DNA of 64,000 bases from Marsupella aquatica. Taxonomy: Eukaryota; Marchantiophyta. Made by a program: the position numbers and the translations under genes. Each line of letters starts with the position of its first letter. Position 1 is the first letter of the stretch. The stretch covers positions 21,204,001 through 21,268,000 of the forward strand of contig OZ316897.1 in assembly GCA_973895155.1 (NCBI GenBank), read 5' to 3'. The notes beneath the pieces are model-generated. The model searched no databases. It was not told where the DNA came from and saw nothing but the letters and a program-made list of their open reading frames with translations. Below, in pieces: positions 45,715 to 56,700 of the stretch.

Positions 45715-46135
45715 TGTTGAGCATAGACGACGATCGCAACGGCAAGCCCATGAACCATCCAACGCACAATAGTCGACACAAGAGATACGTGGTTCACCTC
45801 CTTGAGGCTACGTCCACGGGAACACACAAGAGAACTTTACTGAACTCTAAGCCCGTCGGCTATACCGAGTCTCCACAGTGTAAGCTCTCCCTATCTCTCA
45901 AGTGGCTCCATAACAATGAGCCTTGGTTCTACCTCTCCAAGCACACATGCCTCTTATGATATAGTGTGCAACTTAGTTGTACCTAACCACATAGTTGTAC
46001 CTAATCACGTAGTTGTACCTAACCACATAGTTGTACCTAATCACGTAGTTGTATCTAACCACGTAGTTGTACCAACCCACGTTGTTGTACCAACCACGTC
46101 ATACCTAACCTAGACGTAAGAGTAAATACCCAACA
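45715..46135 (-). repeat. Copia 5' LTR
   Basis: 421 bp, about 99% identical to 40402-40822, with differences seen near 45731, 45787 and 45832-45840. It is directly followed by target copy GGATC. Confidence 0.95.
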
Positions 46136-46453
46136 GGATCATATTAATCTGCTTCTTCAAATTCGGGTCCAGTTCGGCTTCCAGTCTCTCTAATCTCATA
46201 CCTCCATAAACTGGGATCTCGGCTGGACTAGTCGAGTCGGTCCCTTCCTTGGTGTCCATAGATTGTCCCCTTACCGGTCTATTCGGTTTTGAATTAGTGG
46301 TCGGCTCCCCTTCCTGCCTTGACTCTAGATCGTGTCTGTCCATCTCATCCACCTCTTGCTCCTGAAAGTTAGGCCGCTGTGCTCTCTCGGCTTCTAATAG
46401 GGCCTCAATTTATTCTGCCCTCGTAATCGGCTTGTATGTCGATCCCTTGGTAT
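46136..46453 (-). pseudogene. Gypsy family 2 pol segment upstream of the copia insertion
   Basis: Encodes the protease-RT linker (IPVYGGMRLERLEAELDP), equivalent to PMYGGVRLAELDASLDP in family 1. It is cut at 46136 by the copia LTR and continues in the RT frame at 40401. A TAA interrupts it near 46405, and it is in a different frame from the gag-protease ORF, so a frameshift lies around 46450. Confidence 0.7.
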
Positions 46454-48973
46454 TTAATTCCTTGCCGATGATCGATGGCGTTGTGGACCCCGTCGGCTCT
46501 GCCACAACGCCTGCAGAAAATCCACTGTCCCTGCTACTGCTCCCCACTTAGCCGTTTCATCCAATTGGTCTACATCCTTTACTTCCTCCGGAATTGCAGC
46601 TAAAAAGGTGGATTCTATTGTAAAGCAGTCCTCGACCTCTTCGTCTTCTTCTTCCAAGTCACCTTCCATTGGTTCTTGCCATAATCCGCTGGGGGGTACC
46701 TCTGGTCCAAAGACACCTTCTTCGGTTAGGTTAGTGAGGCATTCTAACCAACGTACTTCATCGGCTGACTCCAGTCCACTATCGTACCCATCTACTTCCC
46801 TTATGCTTTTCCTACGGTCATCCTTAGTGTCCCAGGATACCGTGATAGAGGGGGTCCCGAAAGTGAACTGCTTTTTACCCCAATCTTCTATTACCTCGGC
46901 TAGGTACAGCCATGGCCTACCAATCAATAGCCGGAATGACGTAGGATTTACCGGCTTCATTACTACATAGTTAATGCTAAAGAAGATACCTCCTATCTCT
47001 GTCTTGATGCCGGTTAACACTCCCATCGGAATGACCTGATATCCATTGGCCATGTTCAACACTCTTCCAGTCATCTCCGGTGTTAGACCCCACCCTTTTG
47101 CTGTTGAATCAATCATAATACATACCCCTGATCCTCCATCGATGGGTACCCGTAGTAATAATTCTCCTTGAATCATTAATGGTAATGCTGGGGCTCCTTG
47201 ATCTTCTTCTATCATTAGTACGTCGGATCTGGTTGCTACCTTGGGTAATCTCGGCTTGCCGAGAATAGCCTTCCTTAATTGCTTCCGGAAGTACGGGCTA
47301 TTTTTCAATAGTTGACCTACTGTTGCCGAGACTCTAGATTCTAGTACATCTTTAGCCAGGTCATAGGGAACAATCGGCTTCTCTTCTGGTGGTGTTTCCG
47401 TCTTGGATTCGGCCAGTTTTGCCACGCTAGTCTCCACAGCTGTTGGGTCTTCCAAAGCAAACAATGCTTTTGCTCGTTTTACATCCTTGGCAATGGCTTC
47501 GGTATTCTCCAGGGTTTCTAATTCTCTTAGTTGTTCCTTAACACTAGCCGTAACAGAGGGGTAGAACAACTTAGGATGATCTCGATTGAAGTCGCTATCT
47601 TGTGAAGGATTGGTTTCACTGGTGGGCTCATGGCTTACCTGTATTGCCGGAGCCCTCCCTTCTCCTTCTGTTGATGTTGACGAAGAGTCGATCCTTTCCT
47701 CCGTAACCTTCCCTTTATTTTTGGCCAGCCCATCCCACCTTTCCTTCCTTCTGGTAGATCGAGTAGAGACCCGGTAGCAATCATGATCTAAATCCTCCTC
47801 TGAGAAGGTTGATAGGGCTTCGGCCTCATCATCAGATGGTACGAACTCTGCCTCGGCATCCTCTTGCCATCCTAGTTCGATGTGGTTGATTTGAACTCCT
47901 CCGGGGGTAGTACCTGGCGGTAAGATCTTGATCGGCAAAAGCTTATGATTTGCGGCCAGGCCTGCCAACCAAGTAGGACATTGCCCTAGCATATGACCTT
48001 CCTGTCGGCATCCCATACATAGCTGAGCTGGTTGTCCATCACCCTGTTTGCGTGCATTCGGGCATTCTCTAGCAAAATGGCCAGGTTGACCACAATTATA
48101 GCACGCCGCAAATCTTTGCACATTCGGCCTAGGAGGTACTGACGGGTTCTGAATAATCCGAGGATACATCTCTCCTGGATTGTTCCTTAACCCTGACCAC
48201 AGAGATGCAGGTCTGTTGGATAGGTCTCGTGCTCCAGTCTCACTGATGCCGAAAACACTATCAGCGGCATCTCCCAAAAAGTACTCTACTTCTCCCTGAC
48301 ATGGTCTGATCTCGGCCACATGCCGAACATGATTAGTATTAAGCTTAGGACACGCATCTTTATGGTGTCCGGTTTTATAACATAAGGCACACCATACAGA
48401 GCTATCCTCCTGTACTACCTTCTTCTTTGGTTTTACCTCTGCAATGATAGCCTTAAGTTGCTCGGTAAGGGCTACGATGTTATCTGGTGGCTTAGCCTCC
48501 ATCTTGACTTTCGTCTTCCCTCTCCTTCTGCCCTTCCTTTTCCTAGTTTTTTCTTCTTCAGAACTAGAAGATGACTCACTCTTGCTACTCCCACTATCCG
48601 AGCTTGACTTATCACTTCTAGACTTCTTGGAATGTTTCTTCTTCTTATCTTTTTTCTTATGGGGTGATCCCTCCTCTGATGAGGAACTCTCAGACTTAAG
48701 TTGTTTCTTCCGGCTTGTGATATCTGCATTAATGTATAATTGAATATCCTTAATTGCTTCGGCTAAAGTCTCCGGGTTCTCCTTCCTAATTGCAAAACTC
48801 ATCTTCTGTGGCAAGGCATTCACTAACCATTGAAGTTGCATACCTTCAGATGCATTGGTCTTTGTACGTCTTACCAGTTTCTGAAAGCGTTGCAAGAACT
48901 TCCTGAAGGATTTGTTCTCCTTGAACCGAAGTTGTCCCAACTTCAGCACTGCTAGTTCTGAAGTTCCAATGGG
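46454..48973 (-). pseudogene. Gypsy family 2 gag (C-terminal) and protease
   Basis: After the capsid end (SFRKFLQRFQKLVRRTK) comes a Ser/Lys-rich linker. Three zinc knuckles follow: CALCYKTGHHKDAC, CYNCGQPGHFAREC and CMGCRQEGHMLGQC. An acidic region leads to a retropepsin-like domain with VPIDGGSGVCIM and LIGRPWL. DGG in place of DSG/DTG also occurs in family 1, so it is a family trait rather than damage. The upstream gag piece is in the same frame behind a TGA at 48974-48976. The ORF ends at 46454 by frameshift. Confidence 0.85.
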
Positions 48974-49447
48974 TCAAAACTCCTTAACAAAGAGTGTTTT
49001 GAAGATATCCCAGATGGCTTGATCTTCCACATCTAATGCTCTGTACCAAGGCCTAGCCTCACCCTTGAACAGGCCGGGAAGAATCTGCATCTTGATGGCC
49101 GATTCTCCATTTGCTGCAGCGGTTCCCTCGAAATCATCCAACCATTCATCCGGATCCTCATCTCCTCTCCCATGAAATGCCTTGTAATGTATGCGCGACC
49201 GCTGGCTCAATCTGGTCCCTGGCCTCTCGTCTGGCCGTGCCTCTGGTTCCCCCATGTCGGTTGGAGACTCACTTCTCCTTACCGACTCTTCTTCTGGTAT
49301 GTCTTCTTCGACGCCACTTCCAGTTTCGGAGCTACCAGCTCTTTCTGCCCCTCTCAGTCGCTGTGTATCATGCCACCCGGCGAGCTGCTGCAGTCGAGCT
49401 CTCTCCCGTTGAATCACTCTTTCTTCCCTTGGCGTAAGGTCAGTCAT
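48974..49447 (-). pseudogene. Gypsy family 2 gag N-terminus
   Basis: 157 codons starting MTDLTPREERVIQRERARLQ. It includes the retrotransposon gag signature DPDEWLDDFEGTAAANGE and GEARPWYRAL, and ends at an in-frame TGA right after FVKEF. Family 1 has an Arg codon at that place, so a CGA-to-TGA change is likely. Confidence 0.85.
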
Positions 49448-49492
49448 TACCTACGCTTCCGTTCTAACTTCATATCTCACGGCTTAAGAAAT

Positions 49493-49512
49493 GCCCCCTC
49501 CATCTAGCGCCA
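49493..49512 (-). other. Gypsy primer-binding site (family 2)
   Basis: Minus-strand TGGCGCTAGATGGAGGGGGC lies four bases inside the 5' LTR end. The same 20-mer is at 59851-59870 in family 1. It starts TGG as tRNA-primed sites do, but it is not the initiator-Met sequence; I did not identify the tRNA. Confidence 0.7.
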
Positions 49513-49516
49513 AAAA

Positions 49517-49785
49517 TGTGGTGCGTCCCATGGCTCCCTAAACCCAAGAAACCCCCCAGCTCAAGCCGATTCCCGCAGGTTTTGTGCTTGGCGAGGCCGT
49601 TTCCGCGGCTTAGCGGCATGGGACGCTGCTAACCTTCTACTACTACTATTAACATTTTACACACATATACTGGACAGATCCTTCATCGGGTCATGAGATA
49701 CGTAGCCGGCCTAATATAGGCCTTCCCCTGTCTTCCCCTGTCTTCCTGTTAGGTATGTTTGGATTCCGCCGCCGGAATGATCCCC
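49517..49785 (-). repeat. Partial 5' LTR of gypsy family 2
   Basis: Matches 36018-36286 and breaks off exactly where a family 1 LTR begins with TGTCACG. It includes TTCCGCCGCCGGAA (49764-49777). The rest of this LTR may be the 62129-62283 piece. Confidence 0.85.
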
Positions 49786-50652
49786 TGTCACGTCGTAGGC
49801 TTCGGCTTTAACTCAGACTTCAGCTTAGACGGGCACATCCCTCGTAAATCTGAGGGTTCGGGCAGGAAGGGAAGCACGTAATGCACCTTATTCTAGTAAA
49901 CTAGCGCTAAGTGCGCATACTGCTAAATACGGACACCTCCTAGGTATGGTTTGTGTTCCGCCGCCGGAACGTACCTTAGTCGATAGCAGGATCGACCCCA
50001 GCTTAAGGGCTTCTAAGCCTTTGTGCTGTCCGCCTTCGATCCGGATTCGATGATACAGGTCCTCAACCCGTGCTCGCAACCACTTACCCGCAGGCTGCAC
50101 CTTGTGCACGTCTCGGGTAGTGCGTTCGGCCCGGCGCTGCCACCCATATACGAGAAACCCACACACATATGCGCACACATGCATACAATCTCGATTTACA
50201 CGAAGGAAAAATGATGGGAAAGGATTTTTACTACAAAGGGAACATATGCGTACACTTAGTTGACACGACAGCCCTGGAATGCACAGGTTCAAGGCCAAGG
50301 GTGCACACTACAACGGAGCCCGGCTCCGCACTCGCCCGACAAGCTCAGTCCTACCCCCTCCCCTTGGTACTCTGTCATTCCCAGAGGTCGGGACTCCCCG
50401 CATGTCCCGCGGATGTCCGACTCTGAAACTAAAAACCCCCCTGCCTCTACCGAGGGGTGCACTAAATACTAAGAGCCGAGGAACGGGGTGTCCTCCCGCC
50501 GAAGATTCACTGACCAAGGTCCTAACTAAGCTGACAGTCAGGCCGGAAAACGGCTGTGTCTTATTAGAAGATCCTAATCTACGCAGGCTGGACAGCAGGG
50601 CAGCGCTGCCGTACCTAAGGCAGGTGCCTGCCCCAAGAGCCTGACCAAGCCA
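49786..50652 (-). repeat. 3' LTR of gypsy family 1
   Basis: Begins TGTCACGTCG on the plus strand, matching the 5' LTR at 59883. The outer end near 50652 (CAAGCCA followed by ATCCTAATCC) is inferred from TG..CA and a purine-rich run on the element strand, so it is approximate. It holds the shared TTCCGCCGCCGGAA motif at 49956-49969. Open frames inside it are not considered genes. Confidence 0.6.
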
Positions 50653-50683
50653 ATCCTAATCCTAATCTATTCCTACTCCGCCG

Positions 50684-53326
50684 CTAATGCCTGGCACGCT
50701 TGCCAGAGCCGCCCGAATGGGAACGGCCATCCCGCTGCCTTCGAAGCCTGTCATTGTCCGCTTTGAGGAGCTGGACCTGGTCCAGCAGAGATTCGTTCTC
50801 TCGCCTCGCCGCGTCCGTCTCCTCCGCTGCCTCCTGACATGCCTCCTCCAGCTGCTGGGCGTCGCTCGCCAGTTTACTCGCCAGCTGGTCCTGCTTCTCG
50901 GCCTCGGTTTGGAGCCGTGCCATCTCGGCCTGCAGTGTGGCTATCTCCATCGCGTCCCGCTGGGCTCGCTCCTCGGCCTCCTCCAGGTCTTTCTGCCAGG
51001 TGACAGCTTGTTTCTTCAAACTGTCAATCTGGTTCCGGAGGCGTGTAATCTCGGCCTCGTTCCCAGCTTTGGCCTGTTCGGCTAGGGCGGTAAGAGCGTA
51101 CGCCTTTGCTAACAACTCATCGGCGGCTGCAACCTTGGGTCGTAGTTGTAGAAGCTCAGCCTCTTGAGCCGCCACTTCGTTCTTTAGGTACACGGACTCC
51201 ACCCGGTACCGCTCTATCCTCTGAAGGGCCTCCGACTGGGCCCGCCCTGCCTTTACGGCGGCAACCAACTCCTGATTGAAGAAACAGGCTACCTTCCGAG
51301 TCATGAACTCCCCGGTATCCCGGGCAATTTGATGAGAGAAATCCCCCAGAAGCCCGTTCAGAAACGTACCCTGTACGAAGAGTTCCGGGTGGTCCAAGTT
51401 GTGCCTGTCCGGATTTGGGCACGGGCAGACATCAACAGGCGCAGGGGCCGGGGTAGTGACGTCCAGCCCTGGGGACATAACGTTGGAAGGGGCCGGAGTA
51501 TCCTCCTGCAGCGATGTCCGGTTCTCCGGAATTGCCACCGGCGGGTCCTTGGGAGACCCGGGTTCGGGTAAGACCTCTGCCGTACCAACTTCTGTACTTA
51601 GCCCGGCTAGTTGGGTCGCATCAACGGTTGCGACGACCGACCCCTCCGGCGCCTCCTCGGTTACGATTACAGCTATTTGTGGAGGTGGGGTGGGTGAAGC
51701 TGGCGTGTCCACTGGACTTCGGGCCTCGGGTTGGGGCCGTCTCTCCAATGCCGGAAAAACCCACCTAGCTGGGACCAGCTTTGTAACGTTGATGCGGGGA
51801 AGGGTTCGTCGATCAAACCGGGCATACCACTCAAGAATGATTTCGATGTGGCTAGCGAAATACGCCTTCCCGCCAATGTACAGCGTCTTCCTTCGCCGCT
51901 CCATCTCTTCATGGAATTTCTTAGCGAAGTACGATGCCCACTTCCTAGGTCGATAGTTCTCGACCTGGATGACCTGGGCGGCGGAGATCTCCCCCCGGGG
52001 TTCCATCAAGTGGAGAGCGTACCTCTGGAACTCCAGCCGCTCAGCTATCTCGGGCATGAGGCAGGTCCTCATCACGAACCCGTTGTCTACTGATCCCTCT
52101 GAGGGAAAACTTGAAGATTGGTACTTGGCCCCCTTGCCCCCGGGAGCCCGTGATTCAACTCGATGGTCACCTTCGGGTAACCCGAAGATCATCTTGAGCC
52201 GTTCTTCTGTGAGGGACATATTCCTTCCCCGCAGCCGAGTCTGTTGACGTACGTCGTCATAATTCTTGACGAATTCTGTCATGTCCTCCCCGTAGTACCT
52301 GCAAGTGTTCCAGGGGAGAGAGGCGAGGTGCTCAAATCCCTGAGTCTTCAGGTACACCGCATGCTTGGGATGGAGGATGTTGCTGTGAACGTTTTCCCCC
52401 ATGCGATGCATCATTACCTTGGCTACGGCTACCGTGGCCAACGGTAACCCGGATGCACTGGCGGATTCCTTTCTCTTCTTTCCCCGTGACTGACTCGGGG
52501 AAGGTGATACTTCCCCATCCTCCCGATCGGGCCTGGGGAGTGCCACTGCGGTTGGTAACGGGCCCGGGGCGGCCACGGTCACCATGTTGTCTGCTGGGGC
52601 CGCTCCTGGGGTCAGAGTAGGGGGTGGGGACGGTATAGTGTCGGCCCCCCGAGCGCTTGTTCCTCTGGGCCGCCTGGTCAAGGGTGGGGTAGCCTCGTCG
52701 TCATCGCTAAGATCTACAGCGTTGATGACGGAGCGTACCTGTGCTGGCTGGGTGATAGGTGGTGGGGTTTGGCTAGGCTGTGGCTGAGGCTGAAGCTGAA
52801 GCTGAGGTTGCATGGGCACGGGTACAGGTACGGGTACGGGTACGGGTGAGTTGGTCATGTTGGTTGATGGCCGAGTTCCCATGAAGCTCTGTAGGTGCTA
52901 GTAGAAGTTCTCCGAAGCGAGTGCGGACGCCCTTGTCGAACGGTTGGTACTGGACTCGCCGTTAATGACTGCCCGAACCTGGGCAGGGATGTGGTCGAAG
53001 TGATGTCGCTGCAGGTCGATTTTACCCGGGATATTGAAGACCTCGTCCGGAAGCCGAAGCAATGCTTCCCAGAACCCGATATATTTGTCTCCGTCAAAGA
53101 AGTACCCAGATACCTCAGCTGGTCGGTAAAGCTCGCTCTGAGACGGGTAGTCAAAGTTAAGGACGTAGTGGTGTCGTCCTGCTAGGCGGATGGCTCTCTC
53201 GTATTCGCGTTCGATCTCGTATCGGTGCGGGTTGGCGTGTTTCAATGAATCGGCCAAGTGCCTTCCGGTAGATAGGAACTGCGTCCAGAATCGAATGGCC
53301 GAGCTGGAGAGGATCGTGTGCGACAT
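50684..53326 (-). CDS. Additional coiled-coil ORF of gypsy family 1
   Basis: An 880-codon frame from ATG 53326 to TAG 50684, broken by one in-frame TAG at 52898-52900. The first 142 codons (MSHTILSSSAIRFWTQFLST...) are unrecognised. They are followed by a PV/PQ-rich low-complexity tract and a globular region with HPKHAVYLKTQGFEHLASLP and YFAKKFHEEMERRRKTLYIG. A proline-rich spacer and a C-terminal heptad coiled coil of about 170 residues follow, then a basic end (RLRRQRDGR). It lies after pol on the same strand, with its own TATA box 98 bp upstream, so it probably has a separate mRNA. Extra ORFs between integrase and LTR are known in Tat-like gypsy lineages, but I do not recognise this protein. 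A near-identical partial copy is at 60782. Confidence 0.8.
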
Positions 53327-53423
53327 TCAGAGGAGATAGTAGTGGCGACCTAGAGAGAACGAGAGAGCTGGGGTCGAAGCTGGCGCGCGGACTGATGGAC
53401 TGGTGCACTACAAAGGGTTGGCT

Positions 53424-53434
53424 CCCCTTTTATA
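53424..53434 (-). promoter_or_regulatory. Internal TATA box for the additional ORF
   Basis: Minus-strand TATAAAAGGGG lies 98 bp upstream of the additional ORF start, leaving room for a leader of about 70 nt. It sits between integrase and this ORF, outside any LTR. It is the clearest TATA box in the element. Confidence 0.6.
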
Positions 53435-53759
53435 CTTTGAGGGCTTGTCGATCCCCGACGTCTCCTCGACGCCCATAGGTTGGACCGCTCACGCTTGTGG
53501 TGTACCGGCCACTCCGCCGGTCTGAGTCAGCGTGCGTCAGTGGCCGCTTCCTTAAGTTCGTTATACGGACCCGAGGGAGGGGCCCCTCCATGCTCATAAC
53601 CCAGGTGTGCGAATAGCGACCCGCCGCCAGCCCGAACCTGAAGTCCCCCTTATTGCCTAATGATGTCCTACCCCTAATGATTACCTTAATACTATCGTTA
53701 TGCTAATAATAGCGGCCTAAGACCCACCTAACGCACGTGCCGAGCGCAGTTAGACTGAA

Positions 53760-56700
53760 TCACTCATTAACCGCCGTACCGGCGGTGTCACATAGCTCCC
53801 TGCTTAATTGTGAAGCGTCCTCGCGAACATCGCTATCGGCGTCGTCATCTTGATGGTGGTACTTTTTTACACGATCGTAGCTGATTCGCGTGGGGAGTAA
53901 ATCGCCGGCATACGTCGCAAGCTCCAAAGATCCGTTTCGGTAGATCTGATTGACAAGGAAGGGCCCCAACCACCGGGTATGCAGCTTCCCTGGAAACTGC
54001 ATGTACCTACTATCGTACAGAAGGACTAGATCGCCTGCCACGACATCGACCCTCCGTAGTCCTTTGTCGTGCTGCTTCTTCGAAGTTGCCTGTTGCTTCA
54101 CGGTGTGTCGAGTTGCCAGTAGCCGTGCTTCTTCCAAGGCTTCAATCTGATAAGCTCGGTCTGACAGACTTTCAGATTCAGGTAAGCGATCCCGAATGCT
54201 GACCCGTGGAGTGTGCACTTCAAATTCGACGGGCACCAACGAATGTTGGCCGAACACCAGAAAGTACGGGCTATGACTCGTAGTAGTTTTGTAAGCTAGA
54301 TTATACGAGTACACCGCCGCGTACAACTTATCATCCCAATCCGTTTTGTGCGCAGCTACAGTTTTGTTGAGGATCTTCCCAATGATACCATTTGCTCTCT
54401 CCGCCATCCCGTTGGCTTTAGGATGATATGGGGTAGTCTTGCGGTGCTTGACTAGGTAACGCTCCGTAAGCTGGGCTACGGTGTCATTGAGGAAGTGGGT
54501 TCCACGGTCGCTTACCAATTCTAAGGGCGGTCCGAATCGGGTGAAAATCTGTTCGTATAAGAATCTGGCACTGGTTGCGGCGTCGTCCTTTACCGTAGCC
54601 CGCGCTTCGACCCATTTGGTGGAGTAATCAATAGCTAATAGGATGTATCTGCACCTTCGCCTTCGGGTAACGGGAGTGAACGGTCCGATATAATCAATTC
54701 CCCATTTTTCGAATGGTGCCAATGGAAGCACAGATGTGAGCGGGTGATGATGAGCCCGCCTCGGGGCCCCCGCTCGCTGACACAAGTCACAGCCCTTAAT
54801 GAAGCGCTGTACATCCCGATGCAACGTAGGCCACCAATACCCCGAGTCCAGAATCTTTCGGGCTGTCGTAACTACCGCGAAATGGCCTCCAGCTTCTTCT
54901 TCATGCAGGGCCCGTATCACGATAAGTGTCTCGTTATACTCTAAGCAGCGTCGTAACTTTCCGTTAATACCTTCCTTATGTAGGTGACCCTGTATCATGA
55001 CGTAAGGCCCGGCTTTCCGTAAAAACACAGCGGCGGCCTCCTGATTGATGCCGTCAGGGATGCGGCCCGTTAAAAGGAAGGTGATTATTGAGCCGTACCA
55101 CGTTGGTGTCCCTTCCCCTACGTGGAACAACTCCTCATCCGGAAAAATATCATCAATTGGCTGATCGACTGGTACACCGTCCAGTCGTGAAAAGAAATCG
55201 GCATTGAGGTGTACCCTTCCTGGCCGAACCCGAACTTCGTAATTAAATTCCTGGAGAAGTAGCACCCACCGGGCTATCCGTCCTGTCACATCCGCTTTGT
55301 TGACCATGTACTTCAGGCTATCATGATCCGTGTGGAAAATGACCTTGTAGCCTAGCAGATAGTGTCGGAACTTTTTACACGAGTAGATTATTCCCAAAGC
55401 TTCTCGATCAGTGGGGGAATAATTCTTTTCGGCTGCAAATAGTTGACGGCTAGCGAAATAGATGGGGTGATCACGTCCATCCTCATCTAGCTGACTAAGT
55501 ACGGATCCGATACAGAACCATGACACATCAACATACACGTGGAACTCCTTATTCCAGTCTGGGGTGACCATGATAGGCGCGGTGGTGAGTCGTTTACGGA
55601 GTTCCTCAAAAGCAATCCGTCTCCGGGGTGTTTCCTCGACCGCTGCGTCCTTCTTCATCATCTCAGTTAAGGGCAACGCAATTTTAGCAAAGTCTTTAAT
55701 GAACCGGCGGTAATACCCTACGCAGCCCAAGAAGGATCGTACTGCTTTTTGATCCAAGGGGAACACCACCGCCATCCAGGCCGCAACTTTCTCTTGGTCC
55801 ACCTCAATGCCCCGTTTGGACACACGATGCCCGAGTAACACCCCCTCCTCTACCCCGAAGAAGCATTTGGCGGGATGTAGTTTGAGGTTAACATCTCGGC
55901 ATCGTTGCAACGTTCGTCGTAGGTGTTCGGGGTGCATGGCAACGGTTCCGAAGATGGCAAAGTCATCGATAAATATCTCCAAAAATTCCCGTAGGAAATC
56001 GTGGAAGATATTCATCATAAGGCGCTGAAACATAGCCGGGGCGTTACACAGACCAAAAGGCATCCTCCGAAATGTGAACGTTCCCCACTCCGTAGTGAAC
56101 GTTGTTTTGAGCTGATCCGCGAGACGAATCCAGATTTGGTTATAACCTGAATACCCGTCAAGAAATGTATAGATTTCATTTCGGGCCACCATATCTAGAA
56201 CCATATCCGTGAATGGTAATGGGTAATGGTCTTTTCGGGTTGCGTCATTCAGCTTACGGTAGTCCTGACAGATACGAATCTTAGGTTTTCCATCCGTACC
56301 TCCCTTCTTTGGTACAATGACAATGGGAGAGACCCAGTCGCTGGCCATTACCGGGTAAATGATATCGGCGGCGAGGAGACGATCAATTTCCTCCTTCACT
56401 AAGATGGAGTACCTCGGATTCATGCGACGTTGTCGCTGTCGTACCGCATGGGCTCCTAGGTTCAGATCGATTGTGTGTTCTCCCAACTCGGGGGAGACGC
56501 CTGTTAAATCATGATGACTCCATGCAAACACATCTTCATATTCCTTGAGCAAAGCTTGGATGGCTTTTTCAGCCTTCCCCGTCAAAGCGTGGCCCAGGTT
56601 AAAAGATTTGTCCATCCCAATAGTGTACTTCCGGTAGTGCTCCTTCCTGATGACTTCAACCTGGTTTCGCAGACTCGGGTCCAGGCTCGCGTCAAGCTCA

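Larger units (their letters stand above)
40402..46135 (-). mobile_element. Copia retrotransposon inserted in gypsy family 2
   Basis: A 5,734-bp element with 421-bp LTRs at both ends and a perfect 5-bp target duplication GGATC (40397-40401 and 46136-46140). Minus-strand order is LTR, primer-binding site for initiator-Met tRNA, gag, zinc knuckle, protease, integrase, RT, RNase H, polypurine tract, LTR: the classic Ty1/copia order. The LTRs differ at about four positions, so insertion is recent. The polyprotein is one continuous frame broken by two stops and has a substituted protease motif, so this copy is not autonomous. Confidence 0.97.
36018..49785 (-). mobile_element. Gypsy family 2 element, split by copia and truncated at its 5' LTR
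   Basis: Minus-strand order from high to low coordinates: partial 5' LTR (49517-49785), primer-binding site, gag, protease, [copia insertion], RT-RNase H, integrase, residual coiled-coil ORF, 3' LTR (36018 to about 36876). The first 269 bp of the two LTRs match almost perfectly (one C/T difference noticed). It entered the LINE at 36018, so TCTAC at 36013-36017 is the expected left target copy. The right partner is not seen because the 5' LTR is interrupted by family 1. Frames carry several stops and one frameshift, so this copy is defective. Confidence 0.85.

Noticed and set aside
50308-52447. Many overlapping GC-rich frames on the plus strand
   Set aside because: Shadows of the additional ORF and LTR of gypsy family 1; they repeat at 60.3-62.2 kb for the same reason.
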